This document shows, in pieces, positions 55,232-64,000 of a stretch of 64,000 nucleotides of DNA; the first letter of the stretch is position 1; each line of letters opens with the position of its first letter. Location: assembly GCF_017873955.1 (NCBI RefSeq), contig NZ_JAGGKS010000002.1:124001-188000 (forward strand), given 5' to 3'. Under the pieces are notes generated by a model. It did not search any database. It was not told where the DNA came from and worked only from the letters and a program-made list of their open reading frames with translations. The position numbers and the translations under genes were made by a program. This DNA is from Sedimentibacter acidaminivorans (GTDB lineage: Bacteria > Bacillota > Clostridia > Tissierellales > Sedimentibacteraceae).

Positions 55232-55933
55232 TTGATAGAGAATGCATTGCAATTAATATTTCCATTCTCAATTTTCATCTTTGGTTATATCACAAGTGGT
55301 AGTTCCTTTCCACAACCATTAAATAAAGATGAAGAACTTGAACTTATAGAAAAATCTAAAGAAGGAGATATTGAAGCTAGAAACATGCTTATTGAAAGAA
55401 ATCTTAGATTAGTTGCTCATGTTATAAAAAAATATAAAACTGTGAGCATAGATCAAGAGGACCTAATTTCAATAGGTACTATCGGGTTAATTAAAGCTGT
55501 TTCAACATTTGATAACAACAAAGGAATAAGACTTGCTACATATGCTGCTAAATGCATTGATAATGAAGTTCTTATGACAATAAGAAGCGATAAAAAACTA
55601 AAAAAAGAAATTTCATTACAAGGACCACTAGGAACTGATAAAGAAGGAAACAACATTTATCTAATAGACATAATAAAATACGAAGGTGAAGAAATTGTAT
55701 CTAGAATTGATAGAGAGCAAAAAATAAAAGCACTTGATGAAATTCTCGATAAAACTCTTCAAAAAAGAGAAAAAACAATAATTGAACTTAGATATGGAAT
55801 TAGAAATAATGAGCATAAAACACAGAGAGAAATAGCGAAACTTTTAGGTATTTCAAGATCTTACGTTTCAAGAATAGAAAAAAAAGCATTAAATAAACTG
55901 TATGATGCTCTCGTTGCCAATGTTGGTAAATAA
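55232..55933 (+). CDS. sigK: Sporulation sigma factor pro-sigma-K
   Basis: A 233-residue sigma-70-family factor: region 2 (ARNMLIERNLRLVAHVIKKY, then EDLISIGTIGLIKA and ATYAAKCIDNEV), region 4 (KTQREIAKLLGISRSYVSRIEKKAL). A hydrophobic pro-sequence of about 20-25 residues precedes SFPQPL, as in Bacillus pro-sigma-K, and would be cut by SpoIVFB (encoded at 13.7 kb). The start is TTG 55232 with GGGGGTG just before; an upstream ATG has no ribosome site. The gene is intact in one piece, without a skin element. Confidence 0.93.
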   Translation: MIENALQLIFPFSIFIFGYITSGSSFPQPLNKDEELELIEKSKEGDIEARNMLIERNLRLVAHVIKKYKTVSIDQEDLISIGTIGLIKAVSTFDNNKGIRLATYAAKCIDNEVLMTIRSDKKLKKEISLQGPLGTDKEGNNIYLIDIIKYEGEEIVSRIDREQKIKALDEILDKTLQKREKTIIELRYGIRNNEHKTQREIAKLLGISRSYVSRIEKKALNKLYDALVANVGK

Positions 55934-55944
55934 GTACATAAAAC

Positions 55945-55996
55945 AAAAAATAAAAGTATTCAATTTTTTATAGATGTTGAATACTTTTATTTTTTT
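55945..55996. terminator. Bidirectional terminator, sigK / trhP
   Basis: AAATAAAAGTATTCAA and TTGAATACTTTTATTT form a long perfect stem flanked by A and T runs. Confidence 0.88.
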
Positions 55997-56013
55997 GATT
56001 AAAATATATTTTC

Positions 56014-57237
56014 TTAGTTTTCTATTTTTTTTCTTAAAATATAAAGAGGATTTACTTCTTGTGGTATTTTCATTTGAACAATTTGTTGAGCGTGTGGTGC
56101 AGAATCTATTTTTTTACCTTTCTCATCTTTCATATCCATTGCAACAACATCAAAATGCATTCCCTTCGGACCGAAGCATTCCAGTACATCACCTTCATTA
56201 AATTTATTTCTTTGTTCTACCCAAGCTATGCCATTTGCTTTATCATATGATTTTATTATACCAACAACATCATATGAACGAATATAACTGCTCGATGTAT
56301 ATAATTGTCCATCCTTATACGGATTACCAAAATAAAATCCATAAGTGAAATCTCTATGTGAAGCTTTTTCCAATTCTTCTTTCCAGTATTTTGTATTTCT
56401 TTCACTTTCAGGTTTCAATATCTCATCCAATGCATTTCTATATGACCTAACTGCAATTGCAGTATAATATTCACTTTTCATTCTTCCTTCAATTTTTACT
56501 GCTTTTACCCCAAGATCTACAAATTTTTGCATATGTTCAACTAAACACATATCCTTAGAATTGAAAATAAATGTTCCTTCATCATTTTCTTCAATTGGAT
56601 AATACTCACCAGGTCTTTTTTCTTCAACTAAATTGTATTTCCATCTGCAAGGCTGTGCACAATCTCCCTTATTAGAGTATCTACCTGTCATAAAACTACT
56701 TAGCAAACATCTACCTGAATAAGATATACACATTGCACCATGTATAAATGCTTCAAATTCTAAATCATCAGGAGAATTTTTTATTATTTCTCCTATCTCT
56801 GCAAAAGAAAGCTCTCTAGCTAATACTATACGATTAACTCCCTGCTTATGCCAAAAATTTGCAGTATAATAATTTGTAGTATTTGCTTGAGTACTTAGGT
56901 GAATTTTCATATCTGGAATTGTTTGTTTAACAATTTCTATAGAACCAGGATCTGCAACTATAAGTGCATCTGCCCCTATTTTATACAAATATTTAATATA
57001 TTCCTCAAAACCCTTCAAATCATCATTGTGAGGAACTATATTAACGGTAATATTTGATTTTCTACCATGTTTATGACAATATTCTATGCCTTCTTCTAAT
57101 CCTTTGTTAGTAAAATTTTTACTTCCTGCTCTCAAACCAAGTGATTTTCCTGCAAAATATATTTCATCTGCACCATACTCTACTGCCATAATTAACTTAT
57201 CCATACTTCCAGCAGGTGCTAATAATTTAGGTAACAT
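56014..57237 (-). CDS. trhP: U32-family tRNA hydroxylation protein
   Basis: A 407-residue peptidase-U32-family protein. It has the N-terminal LLAPAGSMDKLIMAVEYGADEIYF, the family signature EAFIHGAMCISYSGRCLLSS, CAQPCRW and the C-terminal beta domain. TrhP proteins hydroxylate U34 of tRNAs. The preceding gene encodes a TrmR-like methyltransferase, which would complete 5-methoxyuridine. It lies 17 nt after it. Confidence 0.9.
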   Translation of the reverse strand: MLPKLLAPAGSMDKLIMAVEYGADEIYFAGKSLGLRAGSKNFTNKGLEEGIEYCHKHGRKSNITVNIVPHNDDLKGFEEYIKYLYKIGADALIVADPGSIEIVKQTIPDMKIHLSTQANTTNYYTANFWHKQGVNRIVLARELSFAEIGEIIKNSPDDLEFEAFIHGAMCISYSGRCLLSSFMTGRYSNKGDCAQPCRWKYNLVEEKRPGEYYPIEENDEGTFIFNSKDMCLVEHMQKFVDLGVKAVKIEGRMKSEYYTAIAVRSYRNALDEILKPESERNTKYWKEELEKASHRDFTYGFYFGNPYKDGQLYTSSSYIRSYDVVGIIKSYDKANGIAWVEQRNKFNEGDVLECFGPKGMHFDVVAMDMKDEKGKKIDSAPHAQQIVQMKIPQEVNPLYILRKKIEN

Positions 57238-57254
57238 TTATATCTCCTTAAATT

Positions 57255-57905
57255 TTATTTTATTAATGTAACTGCTAACCCATCTCCTAATGGTAAAATT
57301 GACGTTATATATCTATCGTCATGTGAAATATAATCTAGATATTCTCTCATATTCCTTACCAATGTTTTTTTCCTTCTAACAACCAAATCATCAGTTGCAA
57401 TCATTCCTTGATACAATACATTATCAGAAATTATTATTCCACCTGATTTCATCATTTTAGAACATTTATCAAAAAATGTAGTATAATAACTCTTTGCTGC
57501 GTCTATAAAAGCTAAATCAAAAAATCCATCAATATTAATATTATCTAAAATTTCAACAGCATCTCCATAAAAAACTTCTATATTTTTATCTAAATTATAT
57601 TTCTTGATATTTTCAATTGCTTCTTTATAAAACTTTTCACTTCTTTCTAATGTTACTATTCTACCTTCATTATTCATGACATGACTCATAAATATTGAAG
57701 AGTATCCTACATTAGTACCAACTTCAATTATATTTTTGGCATTTATCTGATTAATTATAAGCTTTATAAACTGTCCAACTTCTTTGTGAATTATAGGCAA
57801 TTGTCTTTCAACACACTCTAACCTAAATTTCTCTAATTCTTCATCTCTATTTTCAATTAAACTATTAATATACACATCTATGTATTCTCTATTTATATTG
57901 TCCAT
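57255..57905 (-). CDS. trmR: tRNA 5-hydroxyuridine methyltransferase (TrmR-like)
   Basis: A 216-residue class I SAM methyltransferase of the catechol-O-methyltransferase type: VGTNVGYSSIFM (SAM site), IVTLERSEK, DLAFIDAAKSYY and IISDNVLYQG. Bacillus TrmR/YrrM methylates ho5U34. Order mltG-trmR-trhP is the common Firmicute arrangement. General O-methyltransferase activity cannot be excluded. Confidence 0.87.
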   Translation of the reverse strand: MDNINREYIDVYINSLIENRDEELEKFRLECVERQLPIIHKEVGQFIKLIINQINAKNIIEVGTNVGYSSIFMSHVMNNEGRIVTLERSEKFYKEAIENIKKYNLDKNIEVFYGDAVEILDNINIDGFFDLAFIDAAKSYYTTFFDKCSKMMKSGGIIISDNVLYQGMIATDDLVVRRKKTLVRNMREYLDYISHDDRYITSILPLGDGLAVTLIK

Positions 57906-57917
57906 TTGTAATCCTTT

Positions 57918-58943
57918 TTAATTTAAATATTTATTTTTTGCAGCTAGATGATCTTCGTAATTATTTGAGAAATAGTGTGAACCATCTCCTTTTGCTACGA
58001 AAAACAAATAATCAACATCTGCTGGATCTAATACTGCCAAAATAGAATTTTTACCTGGTGAATTAATTGGTCCAGGTGGCAAGCCTTCAATTATATAAGT
58101 ATTGAATGGCGAATCTATGGATATATCTTCATTTGTAAGTCGTTCCTTCCATTCACCACGGGCATAATTAACTGTTGCACACGATTGTAACTTCATGTTT
58201 ACATCTAAGCGGTTTAAAAATGTAGCCGCGACAACATCTCTCTCCTCGTCAAGAACAGCTTCTTTTTCGACTATACTTGCCAGGTTAATAACATCTAATA
58301 TGCTAAGACTTGAATTAGAAAGCAAAGGCATAATATCTTCTTTATAAAAATCATCAAATTGAGAAAGCATAACTCTTATCACAGTTTCTTCATCAGATTT
58401 CATATAAACATTGTAAGTTTCTGGCATCAAATATCCTTGTAAGCTCTTTACTTCTGGATTATCTATCAAAAATTGATAATCCTCACTAAAATAATCAGCA
58501 TTATTCATCAAATCTAACATTAATTCATAATTTAATCCAAGCTGCTCTGAAATTGTCTGTGCAGTTTTTTCAATGGTTAGTCCTTCTATAATAGTTATAT
58601 CTACAGTATTTCCTGTAGTTCCACCTTTTATAAGAACCTCCAATAATTCATCCACACTCATATTTCTAGATAAAATATAATTTCCAGCCTTCAATTTAAT
58701 ATCTGAATTTGTTTTTTTTGCATAATACTTGAATATTTTAGGATTTTGAATTAATTTATTATCTAATAGTATCTCTGCTATATTGTTCGTTGAGCTTCCT
58801 TCTGGAATTTCCACTATAATTTTCTTATCATCATTAGAATTAACTGGTCTTAAAGAAATGTCAATATAGTAGTTTATATAATAATTAATTCCTATAGCAA
58901 ATATAATTATAACTAATAAGAAAAAACCTAATTTTTTTTTCAT
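57918..58943 (-). CDS. mltG: Endolytic murein transglycosylase MltG
   Basis: A 341-residue YceG/MltG protein with one N-terminal helix (about 4-22), a LysM-like part and the catalytic region (VINLASIVEKEAVLDEERDVVAATFLNRL, then LQSCATVNYA and EGLPPGPINSPG). It cleaves nascent glycan strands. The ATG at 58943 has GGAGGATAC before it. Confidence 0.94.
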   Translation of the reverse strand: MKKKLGFFLLVIIIFAIGINYYINYYIDISLRPVNSNDDKKIIVEIPEGSSTNNIAEILLDNKLIQNPKIFKYYAKKTNSDIKLKAGNYILSRNMSVDELLEVLIKGGTTGNTVDITIIEGLTIEKTAQTISEQLGLNYELMLDLMNNADYFSEDYQFLIDNPEVKSLQGYLMPETYNVYMKSDEETVIRVMLSQFDDFYKEDIMPLLSNSSLSILDVINLASIVEKEAVLDEERDVVAATFLNRLDVNMKLQSCATVNYARGEWKERLTNEDISIDSPFNTYIIEGLPPGPINSPGKNSILAVLDPADVDYLFFVAKGDGSHYFSNNYEDHLAAKNKYLN

Positions 58944-59126
58944 GTATCCTCCAAAAAATAATATAAACTTATTTGAATTCATTTTATTATACAATCTTTT
59001 ATTAATTTTTACAATAAAAAAAATATTTACGATGTTTTTTGAATATTTAATTCTATATTGGTTAATATAATATTGCTTACATTAAATAAGTGTTATGAAA
59101 GAATTATTTTGAAAGGACTGGTTGCT

Positions 59127-59375
59127 TTGGACTACGAAAATGGTAACTATGGTAACACTCCTAATTTTGAAAGTATTAACAAGATAAATAAAATCAAAAT
59201 AAAAAACGATGGTCAGTCTCGATTATCTGATTTAAAATCAGGTTCTCTAAATCCAAATTTAAGTAGTGTTATTAATAGTGAAAATACTCGAATTAAGGAA
59301 AAAAAGATTGTAAACAATAAACCATCTCAATTTGGACCGGTATTAGGTGTTAACTTTCATAATGTAAAAAAATAA
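59127..59375 (+). CDS. Small hypothetical protein
   Basis: An 82-residue, Asn/Lys/Ser-rich soluble protein starting LDYENGNYGNTPNF, with no membrane segment and no family I recognise. The start is a TTG (59127) behind GAAAGGA. A strong terminator follows directly, so it forms its own transcript ahead of the peroxiredoxin gene. The composition fits small spore or stress proteins, but that is only a guess. Confidence 0.55.
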   Translation: MDYENGNYGNTPNFESINKINKIKIKNDGQSRLSDLKSGSLNPNLSSVINSENTRIKEKKIVNNKPSQFGPVLGVNFHNVKK

Positions 59376-59384
59376 TATGTAAGT

Positions 59385-59420
59385 AAGAAGAAGTCGCACA
59401 AGTGGCTTCTTCTTTTTATT
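59385..59420 (+). terminator. Terminator of the small gene
   Basis: AAGAAGAAGTC and the GGCTTCTTCTT arm pair, then TTTTT. Confidence 0.85.
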
Positions 59421-59487
59421 ACTTATAAATTAACAATACAATATTTCAATCATATAATAACCATAGATATATAACAAGGAGGTTATC

Positions 59488-60231
59488 ATGATTTCAAAAA
59501 ATAACAATGTTGATAATATTAATAACAATAATTTAAATAGGCAAAGAGAATGTCTTACTATAGGAAGAATTGCACCTAATTTTACAGCAATTACTACTCA
59601 AGGACCTATTACAATGTCACAATATAGGGGGAAATGGGTTTTATTTTTCTCTCATCCTGGGGATTTTACTCCAGTTTGTACATCGGAATTTATTTCTTTT
59701 GCTCAGCTTTATCCTGAATTTGTAAAAAGAAATGTACAATTGTTAGGTATAAGTATAGACAGTAATCCAGCTCACCTAGGATGGTTTTATAACATACTAG
59801 AATTTACAGGAATAAAAATTCCTTTCCCACTAATAGCTGACAGGGACTCAGTTATTGCGGCTACATATGGTATGGTAAATCCAGATAGAATTTATGAGCA
59901 AACTGTAAGAGATGTTTTTCTAATAGACCCATCTCAAAAAATAAGAGCCATACTTACTTATCCAGCAACAAACGGTAGAAATATGTATGAAATATTAAGA
60001 CTAATAGATGCTCTTCAAGTTACTGATGAATTTAAGGTTAATACTCCTGCTAACTGGATGCCTGGAGATCCTGTAATTGTACCTTACCCAAAGACATTTG
60101 ACGAATTATTAGAAAGGGCTAACAACCCAAATATTGATGGTTTAAATTGTGTTCAATGGTATATGTGCTACAAAGATTTACCCATTGAAGAAATTGAAAA
60201 TCCTCCATCAGAAATAGAAAAAGGGCTCTAA
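59488..60231 (+). CDS. Peroxiredoxin (Prx6/AhpC-like)
   Basis: A 247-residue thiol peroxidase with the active-site sequence HPGDFTPVCTSEF; Cys64 (codon TGT) is the peroxidatic residue. C-terminal cysteines in GLNCVQWYMCYKD could act as resolving residues. An Asn-rich extension of about 20 residues precedes the fold. It reduces peroxides. GGAGG precedes the ATG. Some anaerobes have a Sec version of peroxiredoxin; this one uses Cys. Confidence 0.92.
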   Translation: MISKNNNVDNINNNNLNRQRECLTIGRIAPNFTAITTQGPITMSQYRGKWVLFFSHPGDFTPVCTSEFISFAQLYPEFVKRNVQLLGISIDSNPAHLGWFYNILEFTGIKIPFPLIADRDSVIAATYGMVNPDRIYEQTVRDVFLIDPSQKIRAILTYPATNGRNMYEILRLIDALQVTDEFKVNTPANWMPGDPVIVPYPKTFDELLERANNPNIDGLNCVQWYMCYKDLPIEEIENPPSEIEKGL

Positions 60232-60246
60232 AGCCCTTATCTTTTT
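60221..60246 (+). terminator. Terminator of the peroxiredoxin gene
   Basis: AAGGGCT-CTAA-AGCCCTT followed by a T-rich run; the 5' arm and loop lie inside the last codons. Confidence 0.75.
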
Positions 60247-60248
60247 GA

Positions 60249-61949
60249 TTATTTATCTGACAAATCTGGTAATTCATTATTATTAACTTCTACAATTATT
60301 GGAAGTATCATTGGACTTCTTTTAATTTTTTCATAAATAAAGCTACTAAGTGCATCTTTGATAGCCATCTTTATATTATTCCACTCTCTTGTATTGGTTT
60401 CTTGGCATTTACACAAAGCGCGTCTCACTACAGCCTTTGATTCTTCTATTAAATCAATGTTTTCTCTAACATAGATAAATCCTCTTGAAACAATTTCAGG
60501 ACCGGCAAGAACTCGTCCTGTACCTCTTTCGGTAGATAAAACTATAATTATCAATCCATTCTCAGATAAAAGCTTTCTATCTCTTAAAACTATATTTCCA
60601 ACATCCCCTACACCTAGACCATCTACGAGGATATTACCTGATGTTACATTTCCGTTTTTCGTAATTGATTTTGATGTAATTTCAATTACATCGCCATTTT
60701 TACCTACAATAGAATGTTTCTCATCAATTCCAAGCTCTTCTGCTAACTTTGCGTGTTGAATAAGATGTCTATATTCTCCATGTACTGGAATAAAAAACTT
60801 AGGTTTTAAAAGAGTGAGCATCAATTTTAATTCGTCGCGCCTTGCATGACCAGACACATGAACCTGTGTAATCGCACTATACATTACCTCGGCTCCCTTT
60901 TCATACAGCATATTAATAACTCTTGATACTGTTTTTTCATTGCCTGGTATTGGACTAGCAGATATAATAACTAAATCACCTGCTTTTATCTCAAGCTTTT
61001 TATGATCACTGTTTGCCATACGCGTAAGAGCTGACAAAGGCTCACCTTGACTACCTGTTGTAATAATAACAATTTCACTATCCTTGTATCTTTTAAGGTC
61101 ATTTACATGTACCAATGTACCCTCAGGAACATCTAAATAACCCAATTCTTGAGATACCTTTACTACATTTATCATGCTCCTACCAGATATTGCAACTTTT
61201 CTTCCATATGCAACAGCAGCATTAATTACTTGTTGTACTCTATAAACATTCGATGCAAAGGAAGCAACTATTATTCTTGTATCACAGGTTTTAAACATTT
61301 CCATAAATTTATTACTTATAATACGCTCTGAGTCTGTAGTTCCTGGTCTTTCTACGTTTGTGCTATCTGACATAGCTACAAGCACACCTTTTCTTCCAAA
61401 CTCTGCAAACATATCAAGGTCAATTGCTTCGCCACTTATAGGAGTATAATCTATTTTAAAGTCTCCCGTATGAACTAATATTCCAATAGGAGTTTCAATT
61501 GCCATTCCAACTGCATCTGGAATACTGTGGCTACCTCTTATAAATGTAATCTTAAAGCATCCAAGATTAATTGTTTTACCAGCATTAAGCACTTTTAACT
61601 GTGCATCTTCTATTTTATGTTCTAAAAGTTTATTTTCAACCAAACCAAGGGTAAGTTTTGTTCCATATATAGGAACATTGATTTTCTTAAGCAAATATGG
61701 TATGTTACCAATATGATCTTCATGACCATGTGTTAAAAGTATACCCTTAACTTTATCTTTATTTTTAATCAAATAAGTTATATCTGGAATTACAATATCA
61801 ATTCCTAACATTTCATCTTCTGGGAACGACATACCACAGTCTATAACAACAATATTGCTACCATATTCTATTACTGTCATATTTTTCCCGATTTCACCTA
61901 ATCCCCCTAAAGGAATTATCTTAAGTTTATGTTTCTTTTCTGTTGCCAT
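60249..61949 (-). CDS. rnj: Ribonuclease J
   Basis: A 566-residue metallo-beta-lactamase/beta-CASP RNase. Metal motif THGHEDHIGN, HTGDFKID, the beta-CASP region (MSDSTNVERPGTTDSE, then VHVSGHAR) and a C-terminal domain. It has endo- and 5'-exonuclease activity in mRNA turnover and rRNA maturation. The start overlaps the fur stop by 23 nt, so translation is coupled. Confidence 0.95.
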   Translation of the reverse strand: MATEKKHKLKIIPLGGLGEIGKNMTVIEYGSNIVVIDCGMSFPEDEMLGIDIVIPDITYLIKNKDKVKGILLTHGHEDHIGNIPYLLKKINVPIYGTKLTLGLVENKLLEHKIEDAQLKVLNAGKTINLGCFKITFIRGSHSIPDAVGMAIETPIGILVHTGDFKIDYTPISGEAIDLDMFAEFGRKGVLVAMSDSTNVERPGTTDSERIISNKFMEMFKTCDTRIIVASFASNVYRVQQVINAAVAYGRKVAISGRSMINVVKVSQELGYLDVPEGTLVHVNDLKRYKDSEIVIITTGSQGEPLSALTRMANSDHKKLEIKAGDLVIISASPIPGNEKTVSRVINMLYEKGAEVMYSAITQVHVSGHARRDELKLMLTLLKPKFFIPVHGEYRHLIQHAKLAEELGIDEKHSIVGKNGDVIEITSKSITKNGNVTSGNILVDGLGVGDVGNIVLRDRKLLSENGLIIIVLSTERGTGRVLAGPEIVSRGFIYVRENIDLIEESKAVVRRALCKCQETNTREWNNIKMAIKDALSSFIYEKIKRSPMILPIIVEVNNNELPDLSDK

Positions 61950-62400
61950 TATTATTCTCCTTATTTCTACATTGACTGCAGATTCCGGTGAATTTAACTA
62001 TATGATTTTTTATTTCAAAATTGTATTGTTTTTCTATTATTTCTTCCAATGAGTTCATTAGATCTTCTTTGACTTCTATGATTTTACCGCATTTTTTGCA
62101 AATTAAATGATGGTGCTGATGAACTTCCTTGTTATTTGGAGATAATATTTCATATCTATAACATCCATCATCAAAATTAAGCTTATAAACTAATCCTATT
62201 TCCTCAAACAACTGAAGTGTTCTATATATTGTCGCAAGACCTATTTCAGGATAAATATCCTTTATATGTTCATATATTTCTTCTGGGCTAAGATGCTCTT
62301 CTTTTTTTTCAGTCAAGATTTCAAAAACTACTTTTCTTTGATTTGTTAATTTGAAATTTCTTTCTCCAAGTTTTTCTTTTAAGAATTCAACACAACCCAT
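61927..62400 (-). CDS. Fur family metalloregulator
   Basis: A 157-residue Fur-type regulator. The winged helix (LTNQRKVVFEIL, GLATIYRTLQLFEEIGLV) is followed by the metal-binding HQHHHLICKKCGKIIEV and a final CSQC zinc site. Fur, PerR or Zur function is not distinguishable here. It lies in ruvX-DUF1292-fur-rnj. Confidence 0.94.
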   Translation of the reverse strand: MGCVEFLKEKLGERNFKLTNQRKVVFEILTEKKEEHLSPEEIYEHIKDIYPEIGLATIYRTLQLFEEIGLVYKLNFDDGCYRYEILSPNNKEVHQHHHLICKKCGKIIEVKEDLMNSLEEIIEKQYNFEIKNHIVKFTGICSQCRNKENNNGNRKET

Positions 62401-62420
62401 AATTTCACCTCAAAATTTAA

Positions 62421-62666
62421 CTATATTAGTTCATCAGCTATTCCTTCATAGATTTCAATTACCTCTTTTAATTCCTCTTCATCGTCAATTATATTAAGTA
62501 TAATTTCCCCGTCATCAGTTTCATCTAAGCTATATATCATACCTTCATCAGAATCTACTTCATGAAGCACTGCATACTGAACATCGTCAACATGAAAAGT
62601 AGCTTCAATAACGAGTTTTTCTACTTTACCTTCATCATTAATAAGTTCAACTATATTATCTTCCAT
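62421..62666 (-). CDS. DUF1292 family protein
   Basis: An 81-residue, very acidic protein: MEDNIVELINDEGKV, VQYAVLHEVDSDEG, LNIIDDEEELKEVIEIYE. Typical DUF1292 protein next to ruvX in Firmicutes. Function unknown. The start at 62666 is chosen by homology. Confidence 0.85.
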   Translation of the reverse strand: MEDNIVELINDEGKVEKLVIEATFHVDDVQYAVLHEVDSDEGMIYSLDETDDGEIILNIIDDEEELKEVIEIYEGIADELI

Positions 62667-62695
62667 ATTCCATGTGACCTCCATATATTTGACAA

Positions 62696-63121
62696 TTAGT
62701 TGCCTTTTAATTTTGTTCTCTGCATGTATGTTGTCAATATTTGAACAGCAGCTAATTTGTCTATTACTTCTTTTCTTTTTTTTCTTTTAACATCGGCATC
62801 TATTAACATTCTTTCAGATATTGATGTAGTAAAACGCTCATCTTCAAGCTCAACAGGTAAATCTATATGTTTTTTCATTTTTTCCAAAAATTGTAAAACT
62901 TTTTCACCTTGGATTCCAACCGTCCCATCTAACATTTTTGGTAGTCCTGAAACAATTATAGTAACCTTATATTCTTCTATTATTTTCTTGAGCTCATTAA
63001 TATCGTTCTTTAAATTTGTTCTTTTTATAGTAGTTACTCCTTGTGCTGTTATCATTAACAAATCACTTACTGCAACTCCTATCGTTCTGTCTCCCACATC
63101 AAGACCCATAATTCTGTCCAT
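62696..63121 (-). CDS. ruvX: RuvX/YqgF family nuclease
   Basis: A 141-residue RNase H-fold nuclease with IMGLDVGDRTIGVAVSD, IIVSGLPKMLDGT and LEDERFTTSISERMLIDADV. It processes the 5' end of pre-16S rRNA or Holliday junctions. The start at 63121 lies seven bases after the aldo/keto reductase stop; upstream in-frame codons overlap that gene. Confidence 0.94.
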   Translation of the reverse strand: MDRIMGLDVGDRTIGVAVSDLLMITAQGVTTIKRTNLKNDINELKKIIEEYKVTIIVSGLPKMLDGTVGIQGEKVLQFLEKMKKHIDLPVELEDERFTTSISERMLIDADVKRKKRKEVIDKLAAVQILTTYMQRTKLKGN

Positions 63122-63128
63122 ATATACC

Positions 63129-64000
63129 TCACACAATTTTGATATAAAAATCCGTACATTCACCTGCGCAATAACTGCACAAAACACATTTACTCATATC
63201 GACTTTACACTTTCCATCAACAATTTCAAGAGCATTTTGTTTGCATTTTTTTACGCATCTTCCACAACCTATACACCACTCTTCTATCACGAGAGTACGT
63301 TTTTGATTTTTTAGTTTATTCTTTATATTATGATTTAACTCATTGTTTTCCAAGTAACTGATATTTGCATCAATTTCTTCTTTTGTGCTCATACCAACAG
63401 CTATAGCATCTACTTCATTTAAATTTTTCACAAAATTAAATGCATTTTTTGCATCATTTATGAGGTGTCCTCCTCCATAAATTTTCATAGCTAAAATAAA
63501 TTTGTTGTTCTTTTTTGCTAATTCTACAGCATTCAGCATATCTGTAATGTTACCATCTTGTATTCCAATACCTTTCATATTTAGTAAAGGAAATACTATT
63601 TCAATTTCTTTAAATTTTATGCTGTCATTTACTGCTTCCACTCTGTGAGTTGATATTCCAAAATGTTTAATTATTCCGTCTTCTTTGTATTTCATAAATC
63701 GCTCTACAGCTTTACTGTGACCTTTGAAATTATTTCCATTATCTTGCTCATGAAGCATGAATATATCAATATAATCGGTATTCATTTCTTTTAAAGCTTT
63801 CATAATACTATATTCAGCAGTTTTCTCATCGTATGCATAGCTTTTTGTAGCTAAAGTTAGTGTTTCCCTGTCTTTATCTTTTATGAATTCTTTTAATAAT
63901 TTATAGTTATTATAAAGCTCGGCAGTATCTAAAAAATTTATTCCTTTTTCATAAGCATAATTTAATAATTTTATTTTATTATAATCAGTATCATTATTTT
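63129..64000 (-). CDS. Aldo/keto reductase with C-terminal ferredoxin domain (partial)
   Basis: About 290 residues are visible; the frame stays open at the right edge, so the N-terminus is missing. The segments GINFLDTAELYNNY and MNTDYIDIFMLHEQDN belong to the aldo/keto reductase barrel. The C-terminus has two 4Fe-4S motifs (CIGCGRCVKKC and CVLCSYCAGEC). Such fusions are common in anaerobes; substrates are unknown. Confidence 0.88.
   Translation of the reverse strand, partial: NNDTDYNKIKLLNYAYEKGINFLDTAELYNNYKLLKEFIKDKDRETLTLATKSYAYDEKTAEYSIMKALKEMNTDYIDIFMLHEQDNGNNFKGHSKAVERFMKYKEDGIIKHFGISTHRVEAVNDSIKFKEIEIVFPLLNMKGIGIQDGNITDMLNAVELAKKNNKFILAMKIYGGGHLINDAKNAFNFVKNLNEVDAIAVGMSTKEEIDANISYLENNELNHNIKNKLKNQKRTLVIEEWCIGCGRCVKKCKQNALEIVDGKCKVDMSKCVLCSYCAGECTDFYIKIV

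Noticed and set aside
59700-59880. Selenocysteine version of the peroxiredoxin
   Set aside because: The peroxidatic codon is TGT, and no in-frame TGA is present.

Overview
The window is AT-rich, with Shine-Dalgarno-led genes, Clostridia-type gene content, sporulation genes (spoIVFA, spoIVFB, an uninterrupted sigK), FeoAAB iron uptake and a selenocysteine machinery whose own SelD is a selenoprotein. This points to an anaerobic, spore-forming, low-GC Firmicute of the Clostridia/Tissierellia type that ferments organic or amino acids. The genus is not determinable from the window. It is almost entirely chromosomal core with small accessory pieces. I see no insertion sequence with a transposase, no prophage, no CRISPR array and no rRNA.

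Left part (1-14 kb). A minus-strand operon for 4-hydroxybutyryl-CoA-type metabolism (dehydratase, SDR, CoA-transferase, FadN-like dehydrogenase running off the left edge) faces a sigma-54 enhancer-binding activator. A good -24/-12 promoter and three phased dyads lie between them. Then come tRNA-Leu(GAG), a DtxR-like repressor, a feoA-feoA-feoB operon with a 42-bp palindrome next to its promoter, an amidase, DegV and a small membrane-anchored protein.

13-25 kb. A long minus-strand cell-envelope run: NusG-II protein, Gx transporter, DUF4321, maf, radC, mreB, mreC, mreD, an 1150-residue PBP2, a MinD-like ATPase, then spoIVFA-spoIVFB and a GNAT enzyme. A consensus promoter stands in front, and a 38-bp palindromic terminator splits off the spo genes.

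25-45 kb. CorA, DUF4241, nrdR, mscS, a MacAB-like exporter beside a membrane pseudokinase, YkvA, a UspA-like protein, tRNA-Sec (selC), carAB, an orphan response regulator, and comEA-selD-selA-selB. Upstream of carA lies a 33-codon leader ORF whose stop codon sits exactly in the loop of an intrinsic terminator. I regard this as the most interesting unexplained structure in the window.

45-64 kb. dacF; a UvsE UV endonuclease fused to a DUF1722 domain next to a TspO-like protein; a mannose-family PTS with a fused IIC-IID protein running into nadD-yqeK-rsfS-ridA; a PHP phosphatase; a Met/Pro repeat protein; sigK; the mltG-trmR-trhP run; a peroxiredoxin; and ruvX-DUF1292-fur-rnj, with an aldo/keto reductase cut by the right edge.

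Several parts connect. Pro-sigma-K and its presumed protease SpoIVFB are both here. All four selenocysteine genes (selA, selB, selC, selD) lie within 10 kb. The DtxR-like protein is the obvious candidate for the feo palindromes.
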